Shown here: in pieces, positions 24,937 to 33,495 of the stretch | Layout of the letters: the number at the start of each line of letters is the position of its first letter | Position numbering within the stretch: position 1 is the first letter of the stretch | Assembly (NCBI GenBank): GCA_902595825.1 | Contig: CACJRP010000005.1 | Coordinates: 1-64,000, forward strand | Source of the DNA: an uncultured Bacteroidota bacterium | GTDB lineage: Bacteria > Bacteroidota > Bacteroidia > Flavobacteriales > Flavobacteriaceae | DNA: 64,000 nt | Reading direction: 5' to 3' | The notes under the pieces: generated by a model | The model's input: only the letters and a program-made list of their open reading frames with translations | Told to the model about the DNA's origin: nothing | The model's database searches: none | Position numbers and translations under genes: made by a program

Positions 24937-26186
24937 TTGTTAGAGTTTAATTTTATCGTCATATTCCTTAGACTCAAAATATACGGATATCTAGAGTGTC
25001 TTACATAATAATTTGGAATACTTAATTTATCTAGAGGATCAGAGCCTGCCGTAGTTTCGGTTACATCTAAATATTTGTCTCCGTCATCATCGTTATCAGC
25101 ATTATTACCAATACCGTCACCATCTGTATCAATTTGTTCTGCTGGATCTAATGGAAAGGCATCTATGAGATTAGCAACTCCATCACCGTCTGTATCCTCT
25201 GTAGGTGAAGAAGTTATAGATGACACAGGCATTTGTGTATTTAACGCGGAAGGATCTATTGGATATGGAATTTCTTTAATTTCTTTCTCAAATTCATTTC
25301 TTTCAATATTTAAATTAAATGTTGACAATGAGGGCAAATCAATCTTGGCTCTTTTAAATATATTATCTGTCATGCTAGAAGCAACCCACATTGTAATTCC
25401 ATTATATTTTATCAAAAATCTTCTTGTACCAGGATAAATACTTGAAATATTTATTTTTGTATCCGAAGAGGTTGCTGATTGAGGGTCAACATAGACAGCG
25501 TCCGAGGGTGAACTAATGGAAGTCCCTGTAATTGAAGACTCGGTTATATATAAAACAGGTACTTTCTCAATTTTGTATTCAAATTCTAGTGTTAAACCAT
25601 TAGATGGAAAGTTTTCAAAATTTTTATCCGCAGAAACTGTATGTTCAGAAGTATAAGGAATTGTAATCCATGATTCATATGTGTTCCCAGATGAATCTAC
25701 AGGATACTGAAAATCTGAACTAACAGAACTTGTCCCAGTAACGTTCCAGCTGGTGGCTTCTAGACCTCTAAAATCTAAATCATCTTTATAAAAAATATCT
25801 ATAAAGTCCTTGAAGTATCTTTTATCAGTATCGTCAGAATTAAAGACTTCAAGTCCTACATCAAATTTTCCAAATTTGTCGTAAGTGACCGTTTCAGTAA
25901 TTTCACTTACAGAATCATTAGTTTTTCCCCCAGGAAAACTCCAAGCCAAACTATCTATATTACTTGCAGATGCGATAAATGTAACATTAAAAGAAGGAGA
26001 ACCGGTATTTGTATTAGCACCAAGTGTTCTAGTTGATGAGATAAATGAGGCACTAATTTTTCCAGTATTTTCCCAGTGATCATTGGTTGAAGTTTCATTC
26101 TGCTCTGGCTCATATGGTGGTGGTACACACCCATGAAAGAGAAAAGTACATATTAAAATAAATAATTTGTATTCTATATTGAACAT
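24933..26186 (-). CDS. Putative surface lipoprotein with PKD-like domain and thrombospondin type 3 repeats
   Basis: 417 residues. The N-terminal hydrophobic signal ends FHGC, a weak lipobox, followed by a Pro-rich spacer (PPPYEPEQ). Residues about 60-125 look like a PKD domain (VTFIASASNIDSLAWSFPGG, then VGLEVFNSD). The middle is beta-rich, lectin-like. Near the C-terminus are calcium-binding thrombospondin type 3 repeats: DTDGDGVANLIDAFPLDP, DTDGDGIGNNADNDDDGD and DVTETTAGSDP. No T9SS C-terminal domain is apparent. It is probably exported and surface-exposed; ligand unknown. The gene stands alone and overlaps the oxidase gene tail-to-tail by four bases. Confidence 0.75.
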   Translation of the reverse strand: MFNIEYKLFILICTFLFHGCVPPPYEPEQNETSTNDHWENTGKISASFISSTRTLGANTNTGSPSFNVTFIASASNIDSLAWSFPGGKTNDSVSEITETVTYDKFGKFDVGLEVFNSDDTDKRYFKDFIDIFYKDDLDFRGLEATSWNVTGTSSVSSDFQYPVDSSGNTYESWITIPYTSEHTVSADKNFENFPSNGLTLEFEYKIEKVPVLYITESSITGTSISSPSDAVYVDPQSATSSDTKINISSIYPGTRRFLIKYNGITMWVASSMTDNIFKRAKIDLPSLSTFNLNIERNEFEKEIKEIPYPIDPSALNTQMPVSSITSSPTEDTDGDGVANLIDAFPLDPAEQIDTDGDGIGNNADNDDDGDKYLDVTETTAGSDPLDKLSIPNYYVRHSRYPYILSLRNMTIKLNSNN

Positions 26187-26386
26187 ATTAGGTTTAAAAT
26201 TAGATCATCCAGGTAATGAATAACTTGTATAAAATATTTTTGCATATACCAACAATCAATAACTTAAATATATTTTTTATAAAAATACAAATTTTAAAAT
26301 GTTATGTTTAAAACTAATATTCAAGAATTAATTGTTTAGTATCAAATATTTAAATAAATTTCAACCAATATAAATTAAGTTAGTAA

Positions 26387-26575
26387 TTGAATCAATTCGT
26401 CAGAAAATATAAAGGCTTAATCCTTTTAGTTTTCCTAGGATCATTAATAAGTCTGATAGATAATATAGTCCTAAAAGGGTTTTTTAAGGGGGAAGATTTA
26501 TTAAAACACCTTCTTTATATATTAGCACTCATAGCTGCTTTATTTTTTGTGATTTATATTCTAATCAAAGATTAA
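26387..26575 (+). CDS. Small two-helix membrane protein (62 aa)
   Basis: TTG-initiated ORF with no internal Met. It has a basic N-terminus (RKYKG), a first hydrophobic helix (LILLVFLGSLISLIDNIVL), a short charged loop (FFKGEDLLKH) and a second helix (LLYILALIAALFFVIYILI). It precedes the O-methyltransferase gene by 32 bases on the same strand, so they may be cotranscribed. I do not recognise the family. The AT-rich 200 bases upstream hold no other gene that I can see. Confidence 0.55.
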   Translation: MNQFVRKYKGLILLVFLGSLISLIDNIVLKGFFKGEDLLKHLLYILALIAALFFVIYILIKD

Positions 26576-26607
26576 AAATTTATTGAATTAATTTAAAACT
26601 GGCATTT

Positions 26608-27249
26608 ATGAGCTTTATATGCGAAAAATTACTCAATTATTGCATAACCAACAGCAGTAGAGAGTCTGAGATATTAAGAGAATTAAATAGACAAACTCAT
26701 ATTAGAACACTAAATCCACGCATGATTTGTGGAAAACACCAAGGTAGATTTCTAAGTATGATCTCCAAAATAATTAAACCCAAAAAAATCTTAGAAATTG
26801 GAACTTTTACTGGCTATTCTACTCTTTGCTTGGCAGAAGGATTAGAAAAAGAGGGGGAAATTGACACAATTGACAATAATTATGAACTGAAAAAAATTCA
26901 AAATTACTTTTTTAATCTTTCCAAACTTCAAGACAAAATTAATCAATTCACTTGTGACGCAATCGAAATTCTACCCAAATTAAAAGATAAGTATGACCTT
27001 ATTTTTTTGGACGCTGACAAAAAAAATTACTTGAATTATTTAAAACTTATTGTTCCACTACTTAGTAAAAAAGGGGTACTTATTTCTGACAATGTTCTGT
27101 GGAGTGGGAAAGTTATTAGCGTGAACGAAAATAATGATTCAGAAACCGAAATTTTAAAAAAATTTAATCACAAATTATCTAATCATAAAAATTTGGAAAC
27201 AGTTTTGTTACCAATTAGAGACGGGATAAGTTTAAGTATGAAAATTTAA
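26608..27249 (+). CDS. SAM-dependent O-methyltransferase (caffeoyl-CoA OMT / COMT-like)
   Basis: 213-residue class I methyltransferase. Motif I is ILEIGTFTGYSTLCLAEGL (residues about 62-80). The metal-binding acidic motif is DLIFLDADKKNYLNYLKL, and LISDNVLWSGKV is the conserved post-motif of the bacterial catechol/caffeoyl-CoA OMT group. Members methylate vicinal hydroxyls with Mg2+; the natural substrate in flavobacteria is unknown. Its 3' end overlaps the convergent tatA by four bases. Confidence 0.88.
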   Translation: MSFICEKLLNYCITNSSRESEILRELNRQTHIRTLNPRMICGKHQGRFLSMISKIIKPKKILEIGTFTGYSTLCLAEGLEKEGEIDTIDNNYELKKIQNYFFNLSKLQDKINQFTCDAIEILPKLKDKYDLIFLDADKKNYLNYLKLIVPLLSKKGVLISDNVLWSGKVISVNENNDSETEILKKFNHKLSNHKNLETVLLPIRDGISLSMKI

Positions 27250-27515
27250 TTTTTCCTTTTTACTGATCCAGTTAAATCGTCAAAATCATTTTTGGCCTCA
27301 TCAATTTCTGACTTAATCTGTTCTTTAATTTCACTAACTGGATTATCTTCAGTTGTTTTCTGAATTTCACTTTTTATTTCATTTGTTGCTTGTTTTACTT
27401 GCACTATTCCTTTTGCAAGTGTTCTAGCAAATGAAGGAATCTTGTCTGCTCCAAAAACAAGTAGAATTACAAAGAATATAAAAAATATTTCAGCTCCGCT
27501 TATGAATAATAACAT
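27246..27515 (-). CDS. tatA: Twin-arginine translocase subunit TatA/TatE
   Basis: 89-residue Sec-independent translocase pore subunit. It has an N-terminal membrane helix (IFFIFFVILLVFGADKIP), the family-typical FGxxKIP hinge, an amphipathic helix (SFARTLAKGIVQVKQATNEI) and a charged tail. No tatC is in the window. It lies 21 bases downstream of the M1 peptidase stop direction-wise convergent with the O-methyltransferase and is divergent from nothing; cotranscription with neighbours is unlikely to be informative. The identification is by motif and length. Confidence 0.88.
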   Translation of the reverse strand: MLLFISGAEIFFIFFVILLVFGADKIPSFARTLAKGIVQVKQATNEIKSEIQKTTEDNPVSEIKEQIKSEIDEAKNDFDDLTGSVKRKN

Positions 27516-27536
27516 TAGTGAAAAATTAGTTTAAAG

Positions 27537-29780
27537 TTAGCCTTTTATTTTTTCTTTAAATTTATCAAAATCTGAGATAGTATTTTTCTCTGGCCAAGAG
27601 TTGTTATTTAAATTAATATCCGCAGTTTCAGCATCTGGATCTAATTCAACACCTATTAATTTTTTATCGCTAGTTATGAGTCTTTTTACAATAGAATCAT
27701 TTTTTCTCCATATTTGAACAGGATACTTGATTCTTTCTTTAGTACCATCTTCGTAAGTGTAATCAACAATGATTGGCATAACTAGGCCTCCTGGTTTTTC
27801 AAATTGAATTTCATAAAAGTATTTAGGCAATTTTTTATCATCACCTAAAGCCACATCCAAACCATCAAAACTAGATGTTAAATCTGATTCCATTTCAGAA
27901 CTTTTTAAAAGGTCATTTGGATTTTTATCCATGAAAACAGTTGGGTTTAAATCATTGGCTGTCATACCATACTTAGATAAAATACTATCGATTTCCTTTG
28001 ATGGTTTTTCGGAAACTATATAATTATCTACTGATTTAACACCAATGTCAACTACATCTGTAGAATAAAACCACCCTCTCCAAAACCAATCCAAATCTAC
28101 AGCTGAGGCGTCTTCCATAGTTCTGAAAAAATCCTCTGGTGTAGGATGTTTAAATTTCCATCTTTTAGCGTAGGTCTTAAATGAAAAATCAAATAGTTCT
28201 GGTCCCATGATTGTTTCTCTTAAAATATTTAGTGCAGTTGCAGGTTTTGAATAAGCGTTGGGACCTAGTTGAAAAACATTCTCTGGATTTGACATAATTG
28301 GAGATAAAAAGTCTTGATCACCAGACATATATCTAATAATTTTTGAGGGTTCTCCTCTTCTGGAAGGATAATCTTGCTCAAATTCTTGTTCAGCTAAATA
28401 TTGAACAAACGAATCTAGTCCCTCATCCATCCATCCCCATTGTCTTTCGTCTGAATTCACAATCATAGGAAAAAAGTTATGTCCAACCTCGTGTATAATT
28501 ACACTTATCATTGCATATTTCGTTCTATCTGAATAAGAACCGTCTTCGTTTGGTCTTCCATAATTCCAACAAATCATTGGATATTCCATACCCTGGTTTT
28601 TGGAATGTACAGAAACAGCTTTTGGATAGGGATAATCAAAAGTATATTTTGAATAAACTTTTAAGGTGTGAGCTACAACCTTAGTAGAATATTCCTCCCA
28701 TAGAGGATTGCCCTCTTTGGGATACAAAGAGGAAGCAATTATATTTTTACCTCCTATTTTTACAGCCATCATATCCCAAATAAATTTTCTTGAGGAAGCG
28801 AAAGCAAAATCTCTTACATTTTTTGCTAGGAAATGCCATGTGTTTTTTCCATCTGATTTTTTCTTCTCTTTCTCTATAACCTCTTCCTCTGAAATAATTA
28901 CAACTGGTCTGTCGAACGAATTCGCAGCCTTTTTATATCTCTGTAACTCAGATTTAGATAAAACATCTTTAGGGTTTTGCAGCTCACCTGTTGCTTCCAT
29001 TATATGATCGTCTGGAACAGTAATTTTTACATCATAATCTCCAAAGTTAAGAGCAAACTCTCCATTACCCCAAAACTGATAGTTTTGCCAACCTTCAACA
29101 TCATTGTATACAGCTAATCTTGGGAAAAACTGGGCTATAACATAGGCTCTATTGTCATCCTCACTAAAATATTCATAACCAGATCTATCCCTTGCAGGAA
29201 CATGGTCATTAATTTTATACCACCATTTAATTGAGAAATTAAATACTTGTCCACTCTTTATTGGATTTGGTAAATCCACTCTCATCATTGTTTTATTAAT
29301 GGTAAACCTCAAAGGCCTTCCATTCTCATCACTTACCTTTTGAATATTAAAACCACCAACAAATTTTTCAGATGTAAATTCTTCAACAAATGAGTCAATA
29401 GAGGACATTTTTGGAATTCCTGAGGAGGTTTTCATGTCTTCCATGTTATATTCTGATCTTATATTCTGATCTAATTGAATCCATAAATAGGACAGTTCAT
29501 CAGGTGAATTGTTTTTATAGTTTATTTTTTCGTTACCATAAAGTTTTGAGTTTTCATCGTCTAAAATAATATCCATTGTATAATCAACTTTTTGTTGATA
29601 GTAATCTTTCCCTGGAGAACCTGACGCCGTTCTATACCTGTTGGGTGTTGAAAATTCTTCGTATAGTTGTTTAAACTTGTTGCTGTTTTTGTGTCCAGAT
29701 GGCACCTTTACTTCTTGAGATGCGAGAAATGATGAAGTAAAAATGAAAAAAAAGCTTAAAATGCTATTTTTTTTTGTCAT
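27537..29780 (-). CDS. Exported M1-family metallopeptidase
   Basis: 747-residue zinc aminopeptidase-like protein. The signal peptide covers about residues 1-22 (FFFIFTSSFLASQ). The M1 exopeptidase motif is GMEYPM, and the zinc site is HEVGHNFF followed 18 residues later by the third ligand Glu in GWMDEG, the exact HExxH-18-E spacing. The C-terminal part is the beta-rich/helical region of Bacteroidota M1 paralogues. ATG 29780 is chosen over 29822 because it starts directly at the signal peptide. It ends a minus-strand run with DUF6702 and two regulatory-like genes. No T9SS sorting domain is evident, so it is probably periplasmic. Confidence 0.9.
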   Translation of the reverse strand: MTKKNSILSFFFIFTSSFLASQEVKVPSGHKNSNKFKQLYEEFSTPNRYRTASGSPGKDYYQQKVDYTMDIILDDENSKLYGNEKINYKNNSPDELSYLWIQLDQNIRSEYNMEDMKTSSGIPKMSSIDSFVEEFTSEKFVGGFNIQKVSDENGRPLRFTINKTMMRVDLPNPIKSGQVFNFSIKWWYKINDHVPARDRSGYEYFSEDDNRAYVIAQFFPRLAVYNDVEGWQNYQFWGNGEFALNFGDYDVKITVPDDHIMEATGELQNPKDVLSKSELQRYKKAANSFDRPVVIISEEEVIEKEKKKSDGKNTWHFLAKNVRDFAFASSRKFIWDMMAVKIGGKNIIASSLYPKEGNPLWEEYSTKVVAHTLKVYSKYTFDYPYPKAVSVHSKNQGMEYPMICWNYGRPNEDGSYSDRTKYAMISVIIHEVGHNFFPMIVNSDERQWGWMDEGLDSFVQYLAEQEFEQDYPSRRGEPSKIIRYMSGDQDFLSPIMSNPENVFQLGPNAYSKPATALNILRETIMGPELFDFSFKTYAKRWKFKHPTPEDFFRTMEDASAVDLDWFWRGWFYSTDVVDIGVKSVDNYIVSEKPSKEIDSILSKYGMTANDLNPTVFMDKNPNDLLKSSEMESDLTSSFDGLDVALGDDKKLPKYFYEIQFEKPGGLVMPIIVDYTYEDGTKERIKYPVQIWRKNDSIVKRLITSDKKLIGVELDPDAETADINLNNNSWPEKNTISDFDKFKEKIKG

Positions 29781-29811
29781 GAGATATAATTTGACCGTAA
29801 ATATATCAATT

Positions 29812-30321
29812 TCATTTTTCAAATGAATATTGAAGAGTTTTATTTAAGAAGGTTAATAAAAAACTTTTCTTTAAGTTTTTAAATTTCAAATGAACTATGT
29901 TTTTTTGGCTTTCAATAAAATTGACTAAAAAACTATTAAATATTTCAATATTAAATATTTCAGAGTTCGAAAATTTTGTTTCATAGAAAACAACCAATAA
30001 GTCATCTCTCAATTCATATCCCAAGTATTTTACTTCCTGCATTTTTTTGTTAATTGATATTTTGAAATTTTTATGAATAAAATCTTTAAGAATTAAATTA
30101 GTTTTTTCACTATATCTTTTTTCAAAAGCTAAGGTTGTATTTGGATTTTGAAATTTTATTAGATTTTCTACATCATCCACAAAAAATTGTGATGTGATTT
30201 GAATTTCACTTTTATCCAAGATAAAATCAACACTTGTTGTGCTTACATAAAACTCATGGCTTGAATAATCTTTTATACCTAGTTGGACAATAAATAAAAT
30301 AATAAAATTAGTCAGACTCAT
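29812..30321 (-). CDS. DUF6702-family exported protein
   Basis: 169 residues with an N-terminal signal helix (FIILFIVQLGI) and the DUF6702-like opening HEFYVSTTSVDF...EIQITSQFFVDDVENLI, typical of the small Bacteroidota proteins encoded beside M1 peptidases. Function unknown. The start overlaps the end of the regulatory-like gene upstream by 14 bases, and the M1 peptidase gene follows 31 bases downstream, so these genes likely form a unit. It is probably periplasmic. Confidence 0.75.
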   Translation of the reverse strand: MSLTNFIILFIVQLGIKDYSSHEFYVSTTSVDFILDKSEIQITSQFFVDDVENLIKFQNPNTTLAFEKRYSEKTNLILKDFIHKNFKISINKKMQEVKYLGYELRDDLLVVFYETKFSNSEIFNIEIFNSFLVNFIESQKNIVHLKFKNLKKSFLLTFLNKTLQYSFEK

Positions 30322-31048
30322 TATTATAAATTTTGATGTAAGTATCTAGTTCTTGAATCACTTTTTGATGTAAATCTTGATTAAAATAATGGATAATATC
30401 AGAATTTTCTGAACATCCAAGAATAAAATCATAGACTTGATTATCTCCAATATTATAATTCTCAATGAAAAAAATCAATCCATAAAATTTAATAATGGAA
30501 AAGATTGAAACAAACTTAGATTCTAAAGATCTTCTTTTTTTTAGCCTTTTATAATAACCGGAAATATGTTTATAAACTGCCTCCACATCAATCTGCATGG
30601 AAGTGCCTAACCCTAATAGTAATTGTGTAGCATTTCGTATTTTCTCCTGCCTTACACCTTTAAATCCAGGAATCCCAAAATCATCAAAATTTTGCTTTTC
30701 TTCTAAACCTGATTCCAATAAATCAAATTTTAAGTTGCCTGTTAGAGGATTGTTTGTAACAATTACCTCATCCAGCTCATTGACAAAACCCTTTAGATAA
30801 ATTGTTATTTCTTTAGATGAAAAAATATTTTCTGTAATAATCAACTCATATTTTTCATATTGTATAGAACTAAATACTAATTTCTCTCCAATTGAAACTG
30901 ATATTTCGAATAATCCATTTATATCGGTTACCTCAGCGTTTCCTCTTGATGTATTAATTACATGAATATTGCTTATAGGTGTTTCAGAATCAAAAACATA
31001 TCCTGTTAACAACTTATATTTTTGCGCCCTAATGAGAGTTGTGGCCAA
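30308..31048 (-). CDS. Carboxypeptidase-regulatory-like domain protein, copy 2 (start uncertain)
   Basis: About 246 residues. The N-terminal half is a CarboxypepD_reg-like beta-sandwich (LLTGYVFDSETPISNIHVIN, TDINGLFEISV, VFSSIQYE, LDEVIVT); the C-terminal half is helical and unassigned. It is paralogous to the gene upstream. The frame has no ATG: TTG 31048 cuts into the hydrophobic signal, while ATT 31057 would yield a better one (FFLATTLIRAQ). A run of ten T on the coding strand (31047-31056) sits at this point; one base fewer would join the frame to codons further upstream. Likely exported. Confidence 0.75.
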   Translation of the reverse strand: MATTLIRAQKYKLLTGYVFDSETPISNIHVINTSRGNAEVTDINGLFEISVSIGEKLVFSSIQYEKYELIITENIFSSKEITIYLKGFVNELDEVIVTNNPLTGNLKFDLLESGLEEKQNFDDFGIPGFKGVRQEKIRNATQLLLGLGTSMQIDVEAVYKHISGYYKRLKKRRSLESKFVSIFSIIKFYGLIFFIENYNIGDNQVYDFILGCSENSDIIHYFNQDLHQKVIQELDTYIKIYNNESD

Positions 31049-31076
31049 AAAAAAAATATAATTGGTTTATGCTTTA

Positions 31077-31805
31077 TCAAAGAGAGGAATTTTTAAATTT
31101 CTTAGACTCATTAAATAAATACTCTATCAATTCAAACTCTTTGTTTTTTTTGAGTAAACTCTTGATTGCTGGTTTTTTATCCATTAATTCAAGAAAAGTA
31201 GTTATTTCAAAATTTTTTAACCCTAAGTCAATCGTAAAAAAATTTTTATCAAAAACCAGAGGTAAAGCTTTTGATGGAGTAAGTTTTATTTCCTCCTCCA
31301 TTTTGCTATCTCTTATCACTTTCGCTAATAGCTTCGCTACATTTACAATATTAATGCCTCTGTATAGCTGGTTTTGTCGAATAATTTCATTTTCAACTGA
31401 GGTTGATTTATCATCAACGTAATAAACTTTTTTAAATTCCTCTTCTTTAAGATCAAGAAACTTGTCTGTATTCTCCGGACTAATAACAACTTCATCTAAA
31501 AAATTTACCCTCTCATTTACCTCAACAACCAATCTATTTTTTTTCATTATTCCCTCTGTTATTCTTACGGTTCTTATTTTAAACTCAACTGATGAAAAAA
31601 TAATTTCATCTCCGACTCCAGCCAGAATTTCAAACTCACCATTGGTATCGGTAATTGTATTATTTTGATTAGAGTTATTAATAACATTGGCTGCAATTAC
31701 GTTACTATTTCTATACATTAACTTACCCTTTAGAATGACCCTTTTTTCTTGAGAAAAGGTTATAAATGAAAAACCTAAAAGAATGGAGATTACGTATTTA
31801 TTCAT
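31077..31805 (-). CDS. Carboxypeptidase-regulatory-like domain protein, copy 1
   Basis: 242 residues with a signal peptide (MNKYVISILLGFSFITFSQ) and an N-terminal CarboxypepD_reg-like domain: ILKGKLMYRNSNVIAANVIN, TDTNGEFEILAGVGDEIIFS and LDEVVISPEN. A helical C-terminal half carries no recognised domain. The second ATG (31805) is chosen over 31823 because it begins a standard signal peptide. The domain is the same as that found at the N-terminus of TonB-dependent receptors, but no barrel follows. Lies between tRNA-Gly and its paralogue on the same strand. Confidence 0.8.
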   Translation of the reverse strand: MNKYVISILLGFSFITFSQEKRVILKGKLMYRNSNVIAANVINNSNQNNTITDTNGEFEILAGVGDEIIFSSVEFKIRTVRITEGIMKKNRLVVEVNERVNFLDEVVISPENTDKFLDLKEEEFKKVYYVDDKSTSVENEIIRQNQLYRGINIVNVAKLLAKVIRDSKMEEEIKLTPSKALPLVFDKNFFTIDLGLKNFEITTFLELMDKKPAIKSLLKKNKEFELIEYLFNESKKFKNSSL

Positions 31806-31839
31806 TTTTTTTCGATTTTTCATTTAGTTTTTGATGTAG

Positions 31840-31912
31840 AGCGGAAGACCGGGTTCGAACCGGCGACAATCAGCTTGGAAGGCTGATGCTCTACCAACTG
31901 AGCTACTTCCGC
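31840..31912 (-). tRNA. tRNA-Gly (anticodon TCC)
   Basis: A 73-nt cloverleaf on the minus strand: acceptor GCGGAAG/CTTCCGC with discriminator T; D-arm GCTC/GAGC; anticodon stem TCAGC/GCTGA, loop CTTCCAA, anticodon TCC; T stem CCGGT-type with loop TTCGAAC. CCA is not encoded. It sits 15 bases after the GNAT gene on the same strand. Confidence 0.95.
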
Positions 31913-31927
31913 TTTATATTAAATATA

Positions 31928-32359
31928 CTAAATATCAATATGTTTTATAAAATGAAACCCAAGAATTTTAAAACCGTTGTTGTAGTAAAATTTGTGAGAT
32001 AAAGTATTTTGTAAGTAAGTATTTAATTCCAGACACTCAAAACCTTTATTATAAACATGTTCTTCGACAAAGGAAATAAGTTTTGACCCAATACCAAACC
32101 TTCTGTGTTCAGGAAGAATATAAACATGATCTAACTCACATGATCTTCCAGAATACAATCTCATTTGAAACCATAATCCGACAACTCCTATTAATTTAGT
32201 TCTGTTAAAAACACCAATGCATTCATAATTTTGGGAAAACATTTCCTTTTGTCTTTCAGCTAAAATATTTTTTGGTATTTTATTTTCATTAAGTTTATCA
32301 ACCAAAAAAATAATTTCATTTACATTTTTTTTGGAAAGTATCTTGAATTTATAATCCAT
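31928..32359 (-). CDS. GNAT-family N-acetyltransferase
   Basis: 143-residue acetyltransferase with the acetyl-CoA loop in DHVYILPEHRRFGIGSKLIS (motif A, RRFGIG) and a C-terminal FYYNNGFKILGFHF typical of motif B. It has no membrane segment and no second domain. Substrate unknown. It is divergent from the DD-carboxypeptidase gene with an 18-base gap, so their promoters must overlap or lie within the coding regions. tRNA-Gly follows on the same strand. Confidence 0.83.
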   Translation of the reverse strand: MDYKFKILSKKNVNEIIFLVDKLNENKIPKNILAERQKEMFSQNYECIGVFNRTKLIGVVGLWFQMRLYSGRSCELDHVYILPEHRRFGIGSKLISFVEEHVYNKGFECLELNTYLQNTLSHKFYYNNGFKILGFHFIKHIDI

Positions 32360-32377
32360 AATTTATTATTTTAATTT

Positions 32378-33109
32378 ATGATCAAAAACCATCTTAAAAA
32401 TTACATCATAAACTTAATTTTATTTTTTTTTATATCATCAATTATCTTTTCACAAAATGAAGTTACAAAAGGTGAGTTTTTCCTATTAGGAAAAATTGAT
32501 TTGAATGGAACTCTTAACTCAGGTCTATTGCCAGAAGCTTATCTAAAATTTAAGCAAATGCAAAATGACGCAAAAAAAGAAGGTGTTGAAATTGAAATTG
32601 TATCTGGCTATAGGAGTTACCAAAAACAAAAAAATATTTGGAACAATAAATACAATCAAAATTTTAAACAAGGGATTTTTGGTACTAAAAATATAAATAG
32701 AATCATTCAATATTCAACGCTTCCGGGAACATCAAGGCATCATTGGGGTACTGACATAGATGTTATAGATAAAAGATTTACTCCAAAAGGAGATTTGCTA
32801 ATGGAGAAAAACTATTCTGAAAATGGCGTTTATAGTCAACTGTACCGTTGGATGAAGAAAAATTCTAAAAAATACGGTTTTTACCTAGTCTATGACGATT
32901 CACCTAAGAGGAAAGGGTTTAAGTTTGAGCCGTGGCATTACAGCTATAAACCTTTATCTGTGATGTTTTTAAAACGTTATATTGAAAGTAATATTATTTT
33001 TAAAATTACTCAGGATTCATCTTTACTTGGAAGAAAGTTTATTAATAATTCTTTTTTAGAGAGCTATCTGAAAGAAAATTTATTAGAAATAAGTAAAGAT
33101 TTAAAATAA
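32378..33109 (+). CDS. M15-family D-alanyl-D-alanine carboxypeptidase
   Basis: 243-residue exported zinc carboxypeptidase of the VanY/DacB M15B kind acting on peptidoglycan stem peptides. The N-terminal hydrophobic signal covers residues about 8-25. The active-site motifs are SGYRSYQKQKNIW, SRHHWGTDIDV (His and Asp ligands) and EPWHYSYKP (catalytic Glu and third His). The downstream arsenosugar-type operon starts 43 bases later, so read-through is possible, but function links it to cell-wall turnover instead. Confidence 0.9.
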   Translation: MIKNHLKNYIINLILFFFISSIIFSQNEVTKGEFFLLGKIDLNGTLNSGLLPEAYLKFKQMQNDAKKEGVEIEIVSGYRSYQKQKNIWNNKYNQNFKQGIFGTKNINRIIQYSTLPGTSRHHWGTDIDVIDKRFTPKGDLLMEKNYSENGVYSQLYRWMKKNSKKYGFYLVYDDSPKRKGFKFEPWHYSYKPLSVMFLKRYIESNIIFKITQDSSLLGRKFINNSFLESYLKENLLEISKDLK

Positions 33110-33152
33110 ATAAATAAATAGTTAATTTAATATAAAGATTAAATAGTTTAAA

Positions 33153-33488
33153 ATGAAAAATGAATATTATAATTCGGAGGATTTAAAAAAATTTAAAAAT
33201 ATAACAGATTGGAACAAAGAACTTGGTGATAAATTTTTTAATTACTATGAAAGTGTTTTTGCTGAAGGAAAATTGTCTTCAAGAGAGAAGTCTTTAATTG
33301 CGTTAGCTGTATCCCATGTTGTTCATTGTCCTTATTGCGTACATGCATATACACAAGATGGACTTGAAAAAGGAATTGAAAAAGAAGAGATGATGGAAGC
33401 AGTTCATGTTGGTGCAGCAATCAAAAGTGGAGCAGTTTTAGTTCACGGAGTTCAAATGATGAATCGATACAATAAATTAAGCATGTAA
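33153..33488 (+). CDS. Arsenosugar-associated AhpD/carboxymuconolactone-decarboxylase-like protein
   Basis: 111-residue AhpD-fold protein with the redox/proton-relay motif CPYCVHAY (CxxC then His). It is the small peroxidase-like partner that accompanies ArsS radical SAM genes in many genomes. It stands first in the run of nine genes, 7 bases before arsS. Expected role: thiol redox or handling of reactive arsenic species, which is inferred from family context. Length agrees with the stand-alone single-domain form. Confidence 0.88.
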   Translation: MKNEYYNSEDLKKFKNITDWNKELGDKFFNYYESVFAEGKLSSREKSLIALAVSHVVHCPYCVHAYTQDGLEKGIEKEEMMEAVHVGAAIKSGAVLVHGVQMMNRYNKLSM

Positions 33489-33495
33489 ATGATTA

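Noticed and set aside
33238-33420. Minus-strand frame opposite the AhpD-like gene
   Set aside because: Shadow of the coding strand; the plus frame has the CxxC motif and correct family length.
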